DNA of 64,000 nucleotides from Candidatus Rifleibacteriota bacterium (GTDB lineage: Bacteria > Muiribacteriota > Ozemobacteria > Ozemobacterales > Ozemobacteraceae): positions 98,005-162,004 of the forward strand of contig JADFYG010000004.1 of assembly GCA_015233155.1 (NCBI GenBank), written 5' to 3'. Both the position numbers and the translations under genes were made by a program. Below the pieces are notes generated by a model that saw nothing but the letters and a program-made list of their open reading frames with translations, was not told the DNA's origin and searched no databases. Shown piece by piece: positions 48,798 to 58,669 of this stretch; position 1 is the first letter of the stretch; every line of letters begins with the position of its first letter.

Positions 48798-49784
48798 TCA
48801 GATTCCGTGAACACTTTTGCGTCGCCCACATGTGCAGGTTGTACCCGGCGATTTGATGTGAACTGAATAACCGTGACGCTCGACCCATATCTGGCCACAG
48901 TCAGGGCAGCACGAGTTGTTGGCTTCGGTGGGAGATACGTTTCCGATGAAAACGTTCTTCAGCTTGCGTGCGGCGCGAACGCGAAAATCTTCAAGGAGTT
49001 CCGGGGAGGTTGGGGGGGCATTTTCTTTATAATGTGGGAAGTAGCGAGACAGATGAAGTGGTATTTCGGTTGAAAGGGATGCTATCCATGTTATCATCTC
49101 TTCGAAATATCCGGGATCGTCGTTTAATTCGGGGACTATGAGATTGGTTAATTCCAGATGAACACCTGCCTCATGAGCCGACTGGATATTTTTCAGGACC
49201 GGTGCGAGTTTGCCTCCGCAAATATTTGCATAGAACTCATCGGTAAAGCCCTTGAGATCGATATTCATTGCATCGGTGCAACCGCATAGGTTACGCCAGG
49301 GTGCATCTGAAAGATATCCATTGGTTACGAGAACGACCTTCAGTCCCAGGTTGTGTATCAGAGGGGCTGATTCCAGGATATATTCATACGAGATGCCTGG
49401 TTCGTTATATGTAAATGCGACGCCAAGATTCTCCGGGATTGTGGAGGCAGATTGCGCAAGTTTCTGAGGTGGAATGAACTCTCCATTGACCTCGTGCTGA
49501 GAGATTTCACAATTTTGACAGAACCGACAGGAAAGATTACATCCGTAGCTGCCGACAGAGAGGATAGAACGCCCGGGGTAAAAGTGGTATAAGGGTTTTT
49601 TCTCGATCGGGTCCATGTGGGCCGAAACGATGACGCCATAATTGTGAACAACTAAATTTCCATTTTTACGGCCACGTCCGCGACATCTGCCACGATGCCC
49701 CTCTGCAATTCGACATGCATTTGGACACAGCGAACAATCGCTTGTTTCGGGGCCGTTTACGGCGAAGGCAGCGTGTTTCATCAA
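48798..49784 (-). CDS. amrS: AmmeMemoRadiSam-system radical SAM protein (AmrS-like)
   Basis: DCSLCPNACRIAEGHRGRCRGR, SVGSYGCNLSCRFCQNCEISQ (CxxxCxxC), GVAFTYNEPGISYEY, C-terminal Cys-rich segment. Confidence 0.9.
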   Translation of the reverse strand: MMKHAAFAVNGPETSDCSLCPNACRIAEGHRGRCRGRGRKNGNLVVHNYGVIVSAHMDPIEKKPLYHFYPGRSILSVGSYGCNLSCRFCQNCEISQHEVNGEFIPPQKLAQSASTIPENLGVAFTYNEPGISYEYILESAPLIHNLGLKVVLVTNGYLSDAPWRNLCGCTDAMNIDLKGFTDEFYANICGGKLAPVLKNIQSAHEAGVHLELTNLIVPELNDDPGYFEEMITWIASLSTEIPLHLSRYFPHYKENAPPTSPELLEDFRVRAARKLKNVFIGNVSPTEANNSCCPDCGQIWVERHGYSVHIKSPGTTCTCGRRKSVHGI

Positions 49785-49890
49785 CCTCTCGATTCAAATA
49801 TACAACAATGCCCAGCGCAAAATTAGCTTGAAACACAAACGTTGTAACCAAAGCCGAGAATATCACGACAGGCAGATCTCGTCAATAATA

Positions 49891-50562
49891 TCAGTGCCAG
49901 CCGCGAGGCGGCCACCAGCCGCGTGGGTCTCCATAGTAACGGGCCATACCGACGCTGTAAGTATATGGTGACGTGGAAGAGATCCCGGTGTTGTTACCAT
50001 TGATTGCCTGTATGTATCCTCCATGGACGTATCCACGAATCGGGCGGCCATCAGCGGATTGTACCAGGAACCAGTCTCCGGAGCTGCCAAGCACCCAGAC
50101 GCGTTCGCCTTGAGCCAGAACGCCTATTACATTGCTATCACTGTCACCGCTTTGAGCCTTCCCTGGGGTGGAGCGAACATTCAGGCTTGCTGTCACGACC
50201 TGGCCTAGTGTGCTTCCGCTATGGGCATATCCTTCGGTGGATGAGCTATAGTTGTAGGGGATTCCGTATGGATTTGAATATCCCGGGTAGCCTGGATATC
50301 CGTAATATGGTCCATAATAATTTCGGTTATATGTGGCATAGGGTACGTAGCCTGGGGCAACAGAATATGGTGTGACCACATATGGCAATGCCCATCCATA
50401 AGCCGGACGGCCGATGATGCCATAACCATAATAGGTTGGTACAACATAGCATCGGTCATGATGGTGAGCTTGTGCTGCCGACGTCATCATCGTGAAGACA
50501 ATAAGCAGAAACGCTAATGAGAACAGTATTCCAGTGGGCTTTCCATGTTTTCCTATTTTCAT
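49891..50562 (-). CDS. secreted Gly/Tyr/Pro-rich protein with bacterial SH3 domain
   Basis: Signal sequence; YYGPYYGYPGYPGYSNPYGIPYNY; VTASLNVRSTPGKAQSGDSDSNVIGVLAQGERVWVLGSSGDWFLVQSADGRPIRGYVHGGYI. Confidence 0.85.
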   Translation of the reverse strand: MKIGKHGKPTGILFSLAFLLIVFTMMTSAAQAHHHDRCYVVPTYYGYGIIGRPAYGWALPYVVTPYSVAPGYVPYATYNRNYYGPYYGYPGYPGYSNPYGIPYNYSSSTEGYAHSGSTLGQVVTASLNVRSTPGKAQSGDSDSNVIGVLAQGERVWVLGSSGDWFLVQSADGRPIRGYVHGGYIQAINGNNTGISSTSPYTYSVGMARYYGDPRGWWPPRGWH

Positions 50563-50772
50563 GACAGACCTCCTTGTCTATCGGATTCCAAAAAAACTGA
50601 ATCCTTAATGATTCTATCAGAAAGTCTTAATGAATGTACCACCATTTTTCAGGAATAATATTCATTTCGATATTCGCAAACAATGATGAACAAATAAGAA
50701 TGTAAACAAACAACATTAATTTGCGCCACGATTACCAAAGAAGCCTAAATATGCATGCTCTTTACGCCAAGC

Positions 50773-50837
50773 GAGATTCCTCACACTCGTTTGGAATGAC
50801 GAACTATTCTGTCATTTCGACCGAAGGGAGAAATCTC
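50773..50837. repeat. imperfect inverted repeat resembling widespread intergenic dispersed repeats
   Basis: GAGATTCCTCACACTCGTTTGGAATGAC (50773..50800) and GTCATTTCGACCGAAGGGAGAAATCTC (50811..50837). Confidence 0.65.
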
Positions 50838-50880
50838 AACTAACCGGTTAGCATACTTTGTTAATCATATTTTGCGCAGA

Positions 50881-51819
50881 TCAGCCGTCGCAATTAATTT
50901 GCTCGACGAGTTCTGTTCGTACTCGATCTACCTGATCGTGATCAATCTGGCACGTTCCGGCAGCATGGTGTCCGCCACCGCCGTATTTCAGCATCAACTC
51001 ACCTATGTTTGTTCTGGATGAACGATTGACGATCGACTTGCCGCATGCAAAAACTGTATTCTGGTTACGAAAACCCATCATCATATGAATCGATATATTG
51101 GTATCCGGAAACATCGCATAAATCATGAATCTGTTACCGGCGTGTATGATTTCCTCTTTGCGCAGATCAAGAATAATGAGGTTTTTATAAATTGTTGAAC
51201 AGCGTTTCACCTGTGCCTTGAATTTTTCCTCTTGTTCGAAATATAGTTCGACTCGCTCTTTGACGTCCGGTATCTGAAGTATCTGGTCAATGGTCATTGT
51301 CTTGCAGCTATCGATCAGATCCATCATCAGTTGATAATTAGAAATGCGGAATTCACGAAATCGACCGAGTCCGGTGCGTGGGTCCATGAGGTAGTTCAAC
51401 AGAACCCATTCGGTGGGATGCAATATCTCCTCAACCGAGAATTGCGCGGCATCAGCTTTATCGACGGCCAGCATCATTTCATCGCTGATTTTTGGGAAGC
51501 GCTCTTTTCCGCCGTAATAATTGTAAACCACCCGAGCTGCGGAAAGAGCATCGGCCTGAATAATATGATTCGGGCGCGGTCCCTTGTTTCGGAGTGTTTC
51601 GCTTAAATGGTGATCGAACACCATGTAAGCACCTTCGACATATGGCAGATTGGTAGTTATGTCACGACTGTTAATTTCGACCTTGCCATCCTGCATGTCC
51701 TTGGGATGGACGAACTTGATATCGTCTATCATATTCATTTCTTTGAACAGCACGGCACATACGAGTCCATCAAAGTCGCTGCGGGTGACCAAACGGAACT
51801 TTTTTCCCTCTTCAGACAC
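50881..51819 (-). CDS. DHH-family phosphoesterase
   Basis: RLVTRSDFDGLVCAVLF...MVFDHHLSE...LMLKYGGGGHHAAGTCQI. Confidence 0.9.
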   Translation of the reverse strand: MSEEGKKFRLVTRSDFDGLVCAVLFKEMNMIDDIKFVHPKDMQDGKVEINSRDITTNLPYVEGAYMVFDHHLSETLRNKGPRPNHIIQADALSAARVVYNYYGGKERFPKISDEMMLAVDKADAAQFSVEEILHPTEWVLLNYLMDPRTGLGRFREFRISNYQLMMDLIDSCKTMTIDQILQIPDVKERVELYFEQEEKFKAQVKRCSTIYKNLIILDLRKEEIIHAGNRFMIYAMFPDTNISIHMMMGFRNQNTVFACGKSIVNRSSRTNIGELMLKYGGGGHHAAGTCQIDHDQVDRVRTELVEQINCDG

Positions 51820-52112
51820 GATCCTTCTCCTTATGTTTCAGTCCGGGATTGTTTATTGTCGGCAACGAAGAGTATAGCTTGCGGTTAGCGATTTTGCCTT
51901 GAAAAAAATGGTATGGTGTAACTGTGCCGAAACGACAATTTATACATGGACAACGAAAAGGTCAAGAAATTATCAAGTATGAAATGTCAAATACCCGTTA
52001 AGAAAACGTTACGTCCGGGGTTTCATCAGAAACTCTGAAACAGCGAGTGATGTTTTGACGCCCGCATGGGATCTATGGTAATCTGCATTTTCAATTCGCT
52101 GGAGGTTATTCC

Positions 52113-53135
52113 ATGCTCGAAATCAAGGCCAATTCCCAGGAATTAACCGATGTAGTCGCAGTTGCTGAGATCAACAAAGCTCGCGAGATCATTCTTAAAG
52201 AAATCAGCAAAGCATTCATCGGCCAGGAACGTGTTGTAGAAGAAGTCCTCTATGCCATGTTTGCTCGTGGTCACATCTTGTTAATCGGCGTTCCGGGGCT
52301 CGGCAAGACTCTTCTTGTCAACTCGTTGGCGCAGCTGCTCGATCTGCGTTTTCGCCGTATCCAATTCACCCCGGATCTCATGCCCTCAGATATTACCGGT
52401 ACCGAAATCCTGGAAGATGATCTCTCTACACGTGAACGGCGTTTTCGATTTGTAGAGGGGCCTCTTTTCACGCAGATTCTGCTTGCCGACGAAATCAATC
52501 GCACACCACCGAAAACGCAGGCTGCTTTGTTGCAGGCTATGCAGGAACGCAAGGTCACGAGTGGTGGCAAGACATACCCCCTGGAAGCTCCATTTTTTGT
52601 CCTTGCCACTCAGAACCCAATAGAGCAGGAAGGAACGTATCCGCTTCCTGAGGCTCAGCTTGATCGTTTTATGTTCAACATTCGCATCGAGTATCCTTCA
52701 CATGATGAAGAAATAACGATGGTAAAAGCGACAACCGGGGGAGTCGAGCCTCAACTATCCCCTGTGTTGACTCGTGAGCGTATTCTCGAACTTCAGGAAA
52801 TCGTTCGACGAGTGCCGGTTGCAGATCATGTGATTAAATATGCCGTGTCGATTGCTGAAGCGACGCGACCGAATCAACCCCATACACCAGAATTCATAAA
52901 TGATTTCGTTACCTGGGGTGCAGGTCCGCGCGCGAGTCAGTATCTGATTTTGGGAGGAAAGGCACGCGCCGTTCTCAAGGGCAGGTTCTACGTAGCTTGT
53001 GAAGATGTGCGTGCTCTTGCCGCAGCCGTTCTGCGTCACCGTTTGATGCTCAATTTCAATGCGGAAGCAGAGGGTATGACTGCCGACACCATCATTGAAC
53101 GAATTCTGAAAACGGTTCCGGAACCATCGCACTGA
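52113..53135 (+). CDS. MoxR-family AAA+ ATPase
   Basis: HILLIGVPGLGKTLLVNSLAQLLDLRFRRIQFTPDLMPSDITGTEIL...ILLADEINRTPPKTQAALLQAMQE...VLATQNPIEQEGTYPLPEAQLDRF. Confidence 0.96.
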   Translation: MLEIKANSQELTDVVAVAEINKAREIILKEISKAFIGQERVVEEVLYAMFARGHILLIGVPGLGKTLLVNSLAQLLDLRFRRIQFTPDLMPSDITGTEILEDDLSTRERRFRFVEGPLFTQILLADEINRTPPKTQAALLQAMQERKVTSGGKTYPLEAPFFVLATQNPIEQEGTYPLPEAQLDRFMFNIRIEYPSHDEEITMVKATTGGVEPQLSPVLTRERILELQEIVRRVPVADHVIKYAVSIAEATRPNQPHTPEFINDFVTWGAGPRASQYLILGGKARAVLKGRFYVACEDVRALAAAVLRHRLMLNFNAEAEGMTADTIIERILKTVPEPSH

Positions 53136-53167
53136 ATCGCTCTTAGAATATCGGAAAACCTAAAGCC

Positions 53168-54085
53168 ATGGAAACTGCGCGACGCCTGTCGAGATATCTT
53201 GATCCGAAGCTTCTTGCCTCATTTTCTTCACTTGAGGTCAGGGCGCGTTCGGTCGTTGAAGGTTTTGTTTCAGGGTTACACAAGTCTCCATTTAAGGGCT
53301 TCAACGTTGAATTTGCGGAATACCGCCAATATACTCCAGGTGATCCGATCAAAGATATTGACTGGAAGCTATATGGCCGTACTGACAAGTATTACATAAA
53401 AGAACACGAGGAAGAGACAAACCTGTCTGGCTATCTGGTCATTGATACGAGTGGTTCGATGTCCTATAAAGGTGATGGTTTGCTTTCTAAACTCGATTAT
53501 GCCGCCACTCTCGGTGCATCACTTGCTTATCTCATGCTCCGTCAGCAAGACTCTGTGGGTCTTGTTACTTTTGCCGATGGTGTTCGTCGCATACTTCCGC
53601 CCAAATCAGGAATGCAGCATCTGAAGGCTATTTGCCGTGAACTGGAAGCTACCAGACCCGATGAAAAAACCAATATTGCGGATTCGCTCGACCGTGTTGC
53701 TGAAGCGATGCGCAAGCGTGGACTTCTGGTGATTTTTTCCGATCTCATGGACAACGCCGAATTGGTAATCGCCAAGGCGCGCCAATTGCGCTCTCGTCGT
53801 CATGAAGTGCTTATTTTTCATGTATTGGATCGGCATGAACTCACGTTTCCATTTGAAGATGTGACTCTGTTCGAAGATCTGGAAGACCATACGCAGGTAA
53901 CGGCCGATGCCTTCATGTTGCGCCGGGAGTATCTGCGCCGTGTGCAGCAGCTTGTTTCCACTTATCAGTCGGCGCTACGCAAATCGGGCATAGACTATTT
54001 GCTGACCGACACTTCGCGCTTGCTAGAAGCCAGTCTGCGTTCGTTTTTTACTCGTCGGCAGGCTGTGGGCACCCGGATCGCCTGA
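53168..54085 (+). CDS. DUF58 domain protein
   Basis: GLHKSPFKGFNVEFAEYRQYTPGDPIKDIDWKLYGRTDKYYIKEHEEETNL...LVIDTSGSMSYKG. Confidence 0.95.
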   Translation: METARRLSRYLDPKLLASFSSLEVRARSVVEGFVSGLHKSPFKGFNVEFAEYRQYTPGDPIKDIDWKLYGRTDKYYIKEHEEETNLSGYLVIDTSGSMSYKGDGLLSKLDYAATLGASLAYLMLRQQDSVGLVTFADGVRRILPPKSGMQHLKAICRELEATRPDEKTNIADSLDRVAEAMRKRGLLVIFSDLMDNAELVIAKARQLRSRRHEVLIFHVLDRHELTFPFEDVTLFEDLEDHTQVTADAFMLRREYLRRVQQLVSTYQSALRKSGIDYLLTDTSRLLEASLRSFFTRRQAVGTRIA

Positions 54086-54090
54086 CGGCC

Positions 54091-56244
54091 ATGCCATTTT
54101 CGTTTGGACACCCATGGTTTCTGACGGCTCTTGCCTCCGTCGGTATTCCGCTATATCTACATTTGTATTATCGCAAGACTCCGGTGAAGCGTGATTTCCC
54201 GAGTTTGCGCCTGATAAGGTTGTCGAACCAGACCCTGCTGAATCGTTCGCGTCTAAAGAATCTGATTTTGCTGATGATGCGCATTTTCATGATTCTGTTG
54301 TTGACGTTCGCTCTCGCACGTCCTTTTCTGAGCTTTGGCGGAAATCTTTCGGTCGGTAATGGAGCTCCCTCGGCGTTCGTCATCGTTCTAGATAACTCGA
54401 TGTCGATGGGTGCGACACACCATGGAATATCGCTGTTCAATGCCGCTAAAGCTCGCGCCATAGAGATTCTGGAGCGAATGGGGCCGAATGACAAGGCTTC
54501 GATCATTTTGCTTAACGACCCTGGCACGGTCCTGTTTCCGCAACTGACATGGGACAAGGTGGATTTGAAGGAATCCATACGTAATGCAGGATTAACGGCT
54601 GCCGGAACGAATCTGTATGGAGCAATGCTTCCTGCGATCAAGATGCTGATGCCGATTCGTTCATATAAGCGCAGTGTCTATGTTATTTCTGATGTAACAA
54701 AGAATTCATGGAAACCATTTCTCGATGCTTATGATCTCAAGCGTGTCGATTCTGGCCTGGATCTGGTTCTTGTGCCGGTTGGTGGTGAAACTGCTCCTCC
54801 CAATCTTGCCATAACCGAACTGAGTCTGAGGACGCCGGTAGTTCTGAAAGGTCGATCTGTTCCTGTGCAGGCGACTGTCGTGAATTTCGGTTCTCACTTG
54901 CAGAAAACAGTTCTTTCCATCTTCATTGATGGTGACAAAAAACTGGAAATACCAGTAGAGCTACAGCCCGGCGAACATCGTCGCGTGATAGCGTCCTGTA
55001 CATTTGCAGCCGAAGGAGTCAGCCACGTTCGTGCCAACCTGCCGGCAGATGCTCTTGTGTTCGATGATTCCCGTCATCTTGCGGTGAAGGTTCTTGCGCC
55101 ACAAAAGATTCTGATTTTGAGACCTCCGCCCGATGAACAGGGCCGGGACACCCCCGATGATTTGTATCTGCGTTTTGCCTTGAATCCATTGAACAGACGT
55201 GAACAGACTTCTTTTATCATAGAGCGCCGCAGTCCGGAGGAGGCTGTGAATGTGCCTCTGACGCCGTTTACCGCCGTCCTTCTGGTCAATGGGCGTCGTC
55301 TCCCCCCGGAATTAGTGAAAAGTCTCGGTTCTTATGTCATGGGAGGAGGGAATCTGCTGATTATAGCGGGCTCTCGCACTGACCCGAACTGGTATAATAC
55401 CAATCTGATCGATAACATGGGCTCTGGTTATCTCCTTCCCGCACGAATTGTGAAACGGCTTGGAAACGCCGTGTCCAAAATGACTGCTTACCAGTTGACA
55501 GATTTCGACGTGGGCCATCCTTCGTTCAGATTGTTCACGAACGAAGAAAATGGTGACCCGGGGCGTGCGCATATATTTGAGTTTTTTCAGGTCGAACCCA
55601 ACCCGCGTGCTCTCGTTCTTGCCAAGCTCAGTCATGGATTGCCCGCCATTGTCGAGGAACCCCGGGGACAGGGGCGTGTCGTATTGATAACCTTCCCGCT
55701 GGATGTCAGCTGGTCGGATTGGCCTCTCAAACCGACATTCTTACCATTTTTACATCAGACGCTATTTGGTTTGATAAGCCGCGGGGGGCTTCCAGCCGAT
55801 TCGTATCTGCCAGGGTCCCCTATATCAATGATGTTGCGTGAGGAGGGGCTGAAAAAGGTTACCCTTACGCTTCCTGATGGTCATTTGCGCGATATGCCGA
55901 TTCGCCATGAGGGACCAGGGCTCATAACTGTATCGACGACTGATACCGATCAGGCTGGCTTTTATCAGCTTGTTTGCGAATGGAGCGATCATATCTGGAA
56001 ACAGGGCTTTGCAGTGAATCCGCCTGCCGAAGAAAGCGATATGGAGCGCATGCCGACTTCAGAAATCCCAAGATTTATCACCCTGAAGCAGCGACCTGGT
56101 ATTGGCGAAAAACTCGGGGAAAAAGTCACGTTGGTTCGTGAAGGACGCGAGGTCGGTGTTCCTCTTCTTTGGGCTCTGTTTATCCTGGCTTTCAGCGAAT
56201 TCCTCTTCGCCAACCGACCCAGCTCAAGGGCTGTAAAACCGTGA
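54091..56244 (+). CDS. BatA-type N-terminal domain + vWA membrane protein
   Basis: FGHPWFLTALASVGIPLYLHLYYRKTPVKRDFPSLRLI, VIVLDNSMSMGATHHG, C-terminal TM. Confidence 0.88.
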   Translation: MPFSFGHPWFLTALASVGIPLYLHLYYRKTPVKRDFPSLRLIRLSNQTLLNRSRLKNLILLMMRIFMILLLTFALARPFLSFGGNLSVGNGAPSAFVIVLDNSMSMGATHHGISLFNAAKARAIEILERMGPNDKASIILLNDPGTVLFPQLTWDKVDLKESIRNAGLTAAGTNLYGAMLPAIKMLMPIRSYKRSVYVISDVTKNSWKPFLDAYDLKRVDSGLDLVLVPVGGETAPPNLAITELSLRTPVVLKGRSVPVQATVVNFGSHLQKTVLSIFIDGDKKLEIPVELQPGEHRRVIASCTFAAEGVSHVRANLPADALVFDDSRHLAVKVLAPQKILILRPPPDEQGRDTPDDLYLRFALNPLNRREQTSFIIERRSPEEAVNVPLTPFTAVLLVNGRRLPPELVKSLGSYVMGGGNLLIIAGSRTDPNWYNTNLIDNMGSGYLLPARIVKRLGNAVSKMTAYQLTDFDVGHPSFRLFTNEENGDPGRAHIFEFFQVEPNPRALVLAKLSHGLPAIVEEPRGQGRVVLITFPLDVSWSDWPLKPTFLPFLHQTLFGLISRGGLPADSYLPGSPISMMLREEGLKKVTLTLPDGHLRDMPIRHEGPGLITVSTTDTDQAGFYQLVCEWSDHIWKQGFAVNPPAEESDMERMPTSEIPRFITLKQRPGIGEKLGEKVTLVREGREVGVPLLWALFILAFSEFLFANRPSSRAVKP

Positions 56245-56357
56245 ATAGATCGAGAAACAGTGTCATGGCCACATCGATTATTATGACTGCATTAATGAAT
56301 TCGGCGATATCGGCAAACATCAGTATCCCGATGTTTGCGGGTGTGGAATCTTTATGA
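56241..56357 (+). CDS. small ORF (38 aa, GTG start) overlapping both flanking genes
   Basis: MNRSRNSVMATSIIMTALMNSAISANISIPMFAGVESL; GTGA overlap with the upstream stop and ATGA overlap with the downstream start. Confidence 0.35.
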   Translation: MNRSRNSVMATSIIMTALMNSAISANISIPMFAGVESL

Positions 56358-58648
56358 ATGCCACTATTATGACTGTTCTTCGTCTCTTGGGTTTTGATAT
56401 GGGGGCAATTCATCATATCGAATCCATGCGGTTCGATCTCGGCTGGGGCTGGGCAGGCCTCGTGCTTGCGTTAATCGCTTTATCTCCATTTGTTGTAGTA
56501 TTCTACCGACTTGAGAACAAACCGCGCACGCCACTTTTACGGACCGTACTCACGACCTTGCGCCTGGCATTTTTTTTCGGGCTCGTGACGCTGCTTGCTG
56601 GCCCTAAATTGTCTGTAAGCGGTGCTATTCCGCAAAAGAACAAACTGGCAGTTTTGATCGATTCTTCCAGAAGTATGAGTATCTCGGAAGAGGGAAAAGT
56701 TCGTCTCGATATGGTTCGTGACGCACTTAATCGTGAACATTTACTTGATCGTCTCGAAAAGAAAACAGGCATTGCCCCGGCTGTGTTCTCTTTTTCCGGG
56801 CAGGTTGCCCCGCTTTCTCGTGACGATATCTCTTCATTTTCAGTAGTTGCCGATGGGAATCAAACCAATCTGACACGCGCTGTTCAAGAGGTTACTAACA
56901 ATCTGGGGGAAGGAAATCTCCTCGGTATCGTGCTGTTCACTGATGGTGCCCATAACACTGGCGACAATCCTCTCGATGTCCTAACCCGGCGCAGGACGCC
57001 GCTATATTTCCTTGGTGCGGGCAAATCAGGCATGTCGCAAGATCTTTCCATTTCGCTCGATCATCCTCCGGCTATCGGTTATTTAAATTCACTCATCAAG
57101 GTGCGCGGCGAGGTTCGGGCCTGGCGCCTTGCGAGCGAGGCCGTGGATTTAGAGATCAAGAAGGACGGAAAGATCTTTCAGACGCTGCGTGTGCCGATTC
57201 CTGCCGGTGAGCACAAAGCTGATTTTTCATTCAACCTTCCCTGCGATGCCGAAGGTTCATTTCAGATCTCGGTGTCGGTTCCGCATTTGCAGGAAGAATT
57301 GACATGGGATAACAATGAAACCTCTTTTTTGCTCAAGGTTGTCAAAGACCGATTACAGGTCCTTATGCTTTCTGATGGTCCGAGTTGGGAGCAAGGTTTC
57401 CTGAAGGCGGCGCTCAGGAGTGATCCAAATGCGCATTTTACTGGTTTTACCCGTTTGAAAGACGATCGATGGCTTGTCACGGAAGATTTCGAATTCAAAG
57501 GCACAGTGGTAACGCCTAAGTTAAGTAGCGAGGATGGCGGGCTGATAGATCAGGCTGACACAATTATTCTGGCTGGTGTAAACGAGAGTTTTCTGAGACC
57601 TGTCGCCGATGTTTTGCAAAGGCGACTGGAAAGCGGAAAGCTTGGACTGTTGATTCTTCCCGGGAGTCATCCATACGGCGATCTTGGATTCACAGGCTCG
57701 TCTCTCGAATCTCTGTTTCCCGTGGAACTACATGACGGCGCCTGGAAAGGGGTTCCTGTGAACCCTGTGTTAACATTGAAAGATGCGGGTTATGCCTTTT
57801 TGCATCTATTGGATGATCCCAATGAGAATCAGGACTTTTTTCGAACTTTGCCGAAGTGGGATGGCCTATATTTCTATCCGCGTATGCGTCCGGGGTCCGA
57901 AATACTTCTTTCATCGACCCTTGAATTGCCCGGAAGTCCTGCTCCGGCAATGCTTCATCATCGTGTTGGCCAAGGACACGTCGTTATGTTGATGGGGGGG
58001 CCTCTATGGCCAATGGGATTCAAATCGGTTCCTACCGGCAAGGGTATCAAACCATACACGGCATTTGTTGTTAATCTTTTGAAATGGTTGGCCAATCGGC
58101 GTGAGGATGCTCAGGTAAGCATTGATATCCCAAGCACACAAATGTTTGTCGGACAGCCTGCAACATTCCGGGTCTGGGTTTCTGACAGTGCACGCAGACC
58201 TCTTGATAATGCACAGGTCACCGGTATCCTTTCTGGAACAGATATCCAGCAGACGAGTCTGACGTTTTTGGCCGCCGGAGAGAAGGGTTTGTATGAGTCC
58301 ACATATGTGCCATTCCGCCGCGGTAATCTTGAGCTGACAGTCGAAGCCAAATATCAGGCAAGCAAGCTTGGTGAGGCTAAGGGACGACTGCTGGTCGAAC
58401 TTCCTACAGTCGAGTTCGATGATCCGGAAATTCAGGTCGAGTTGATGACGCGTCTTGCCAGCGCGACCGGCGGTGCATACTGTCCTGTAGAACGTGCCGG
58501 AGAGTTGCTCGACTTGATCCACCCAACGCCGGGAGTGAAGATTGAAACGAAGATTCTCGAATTTCGCGATATTCCTCTGACCCTTATAGCTCTTTTATTG
58601 CTGCCGCTATCTGAGTGGTGGATTCGTCGTCGTCGCGGCTACAGTTGA
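56354..58648 (+). CDS. vWA / glutamine amidotransferase-like membrane protein
   Basis: N-terminal TMs, KLAVLIDSSRSMSISEEGKVRLDMV, GILLFTDGAHNTGDN-like segment, C-terminal TM. Confidence 0.85.
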   Translation: MNATIMTVLRLLGFDMGAIHHIESMRFDLGWGWAGLVLALIALSPFVVVFYRLENKPRTPLLRTVLTTLRLAFFFGLVTLLAGPKLSVSGAIPQKNKLAVLIDSSRSMSISEEGKVRLDMVRDALNREHLLDRLEKKTGIAPAVFSFSGQVAPLSRDDISSFSVVADGNQTNLTRAVQEVTNNLGEGNLLGIVLFTDGAHNTGDNPLDVLTRRRTPLYFLGAGKSGMSQDLSISLDHPPAIGYLNSLIKVRGEVRAWRLASEAVDLEIKKDGKIFQTLRVPIPAGEHKADFSFNLPCDAEGSFQISVSVPHLQEELTWDNNETSFLLKVVKDRLQVLMLSDGPSWEQGFLKAALRSDPNAHFTGFTRLKDDRWLVTEDFEFKGTVVTPKLSSEDGGLIDQADTIILAGVNESFLRPVADVLQRRLESGKLGLLILPGSHPYGDLGFTGSSLESLFPVELHDGAWKGVPVNPVLTLKDAGYAFLHLLDDPNENQDFFRTLPKWDGLYFYPRMRPGSEILLSSTLELPGSPAPAMLHHRVGQGHVVMLMGGPLWPMGFKSVPTGKGIKPYTAFVVNLLKWLANRREDAQVSIDIPSTQMFVGQPATFRVWVSDSARRPLDNAQVTGILSGTDIQQTSLTFLAAGEKGLYESTYVPFRRGNLELTVEAKYQASKLGEAKGRLLVELPTVEFDDPEIQVELMTRLASATGGAYCPVERAGELLDLIHPTPGVKIETKILEFRDIPLTLIALLLLPLSEWWIRRRRGYS

Positions 58649-58669
58649 GACGGAGGATAAAATAAACAA

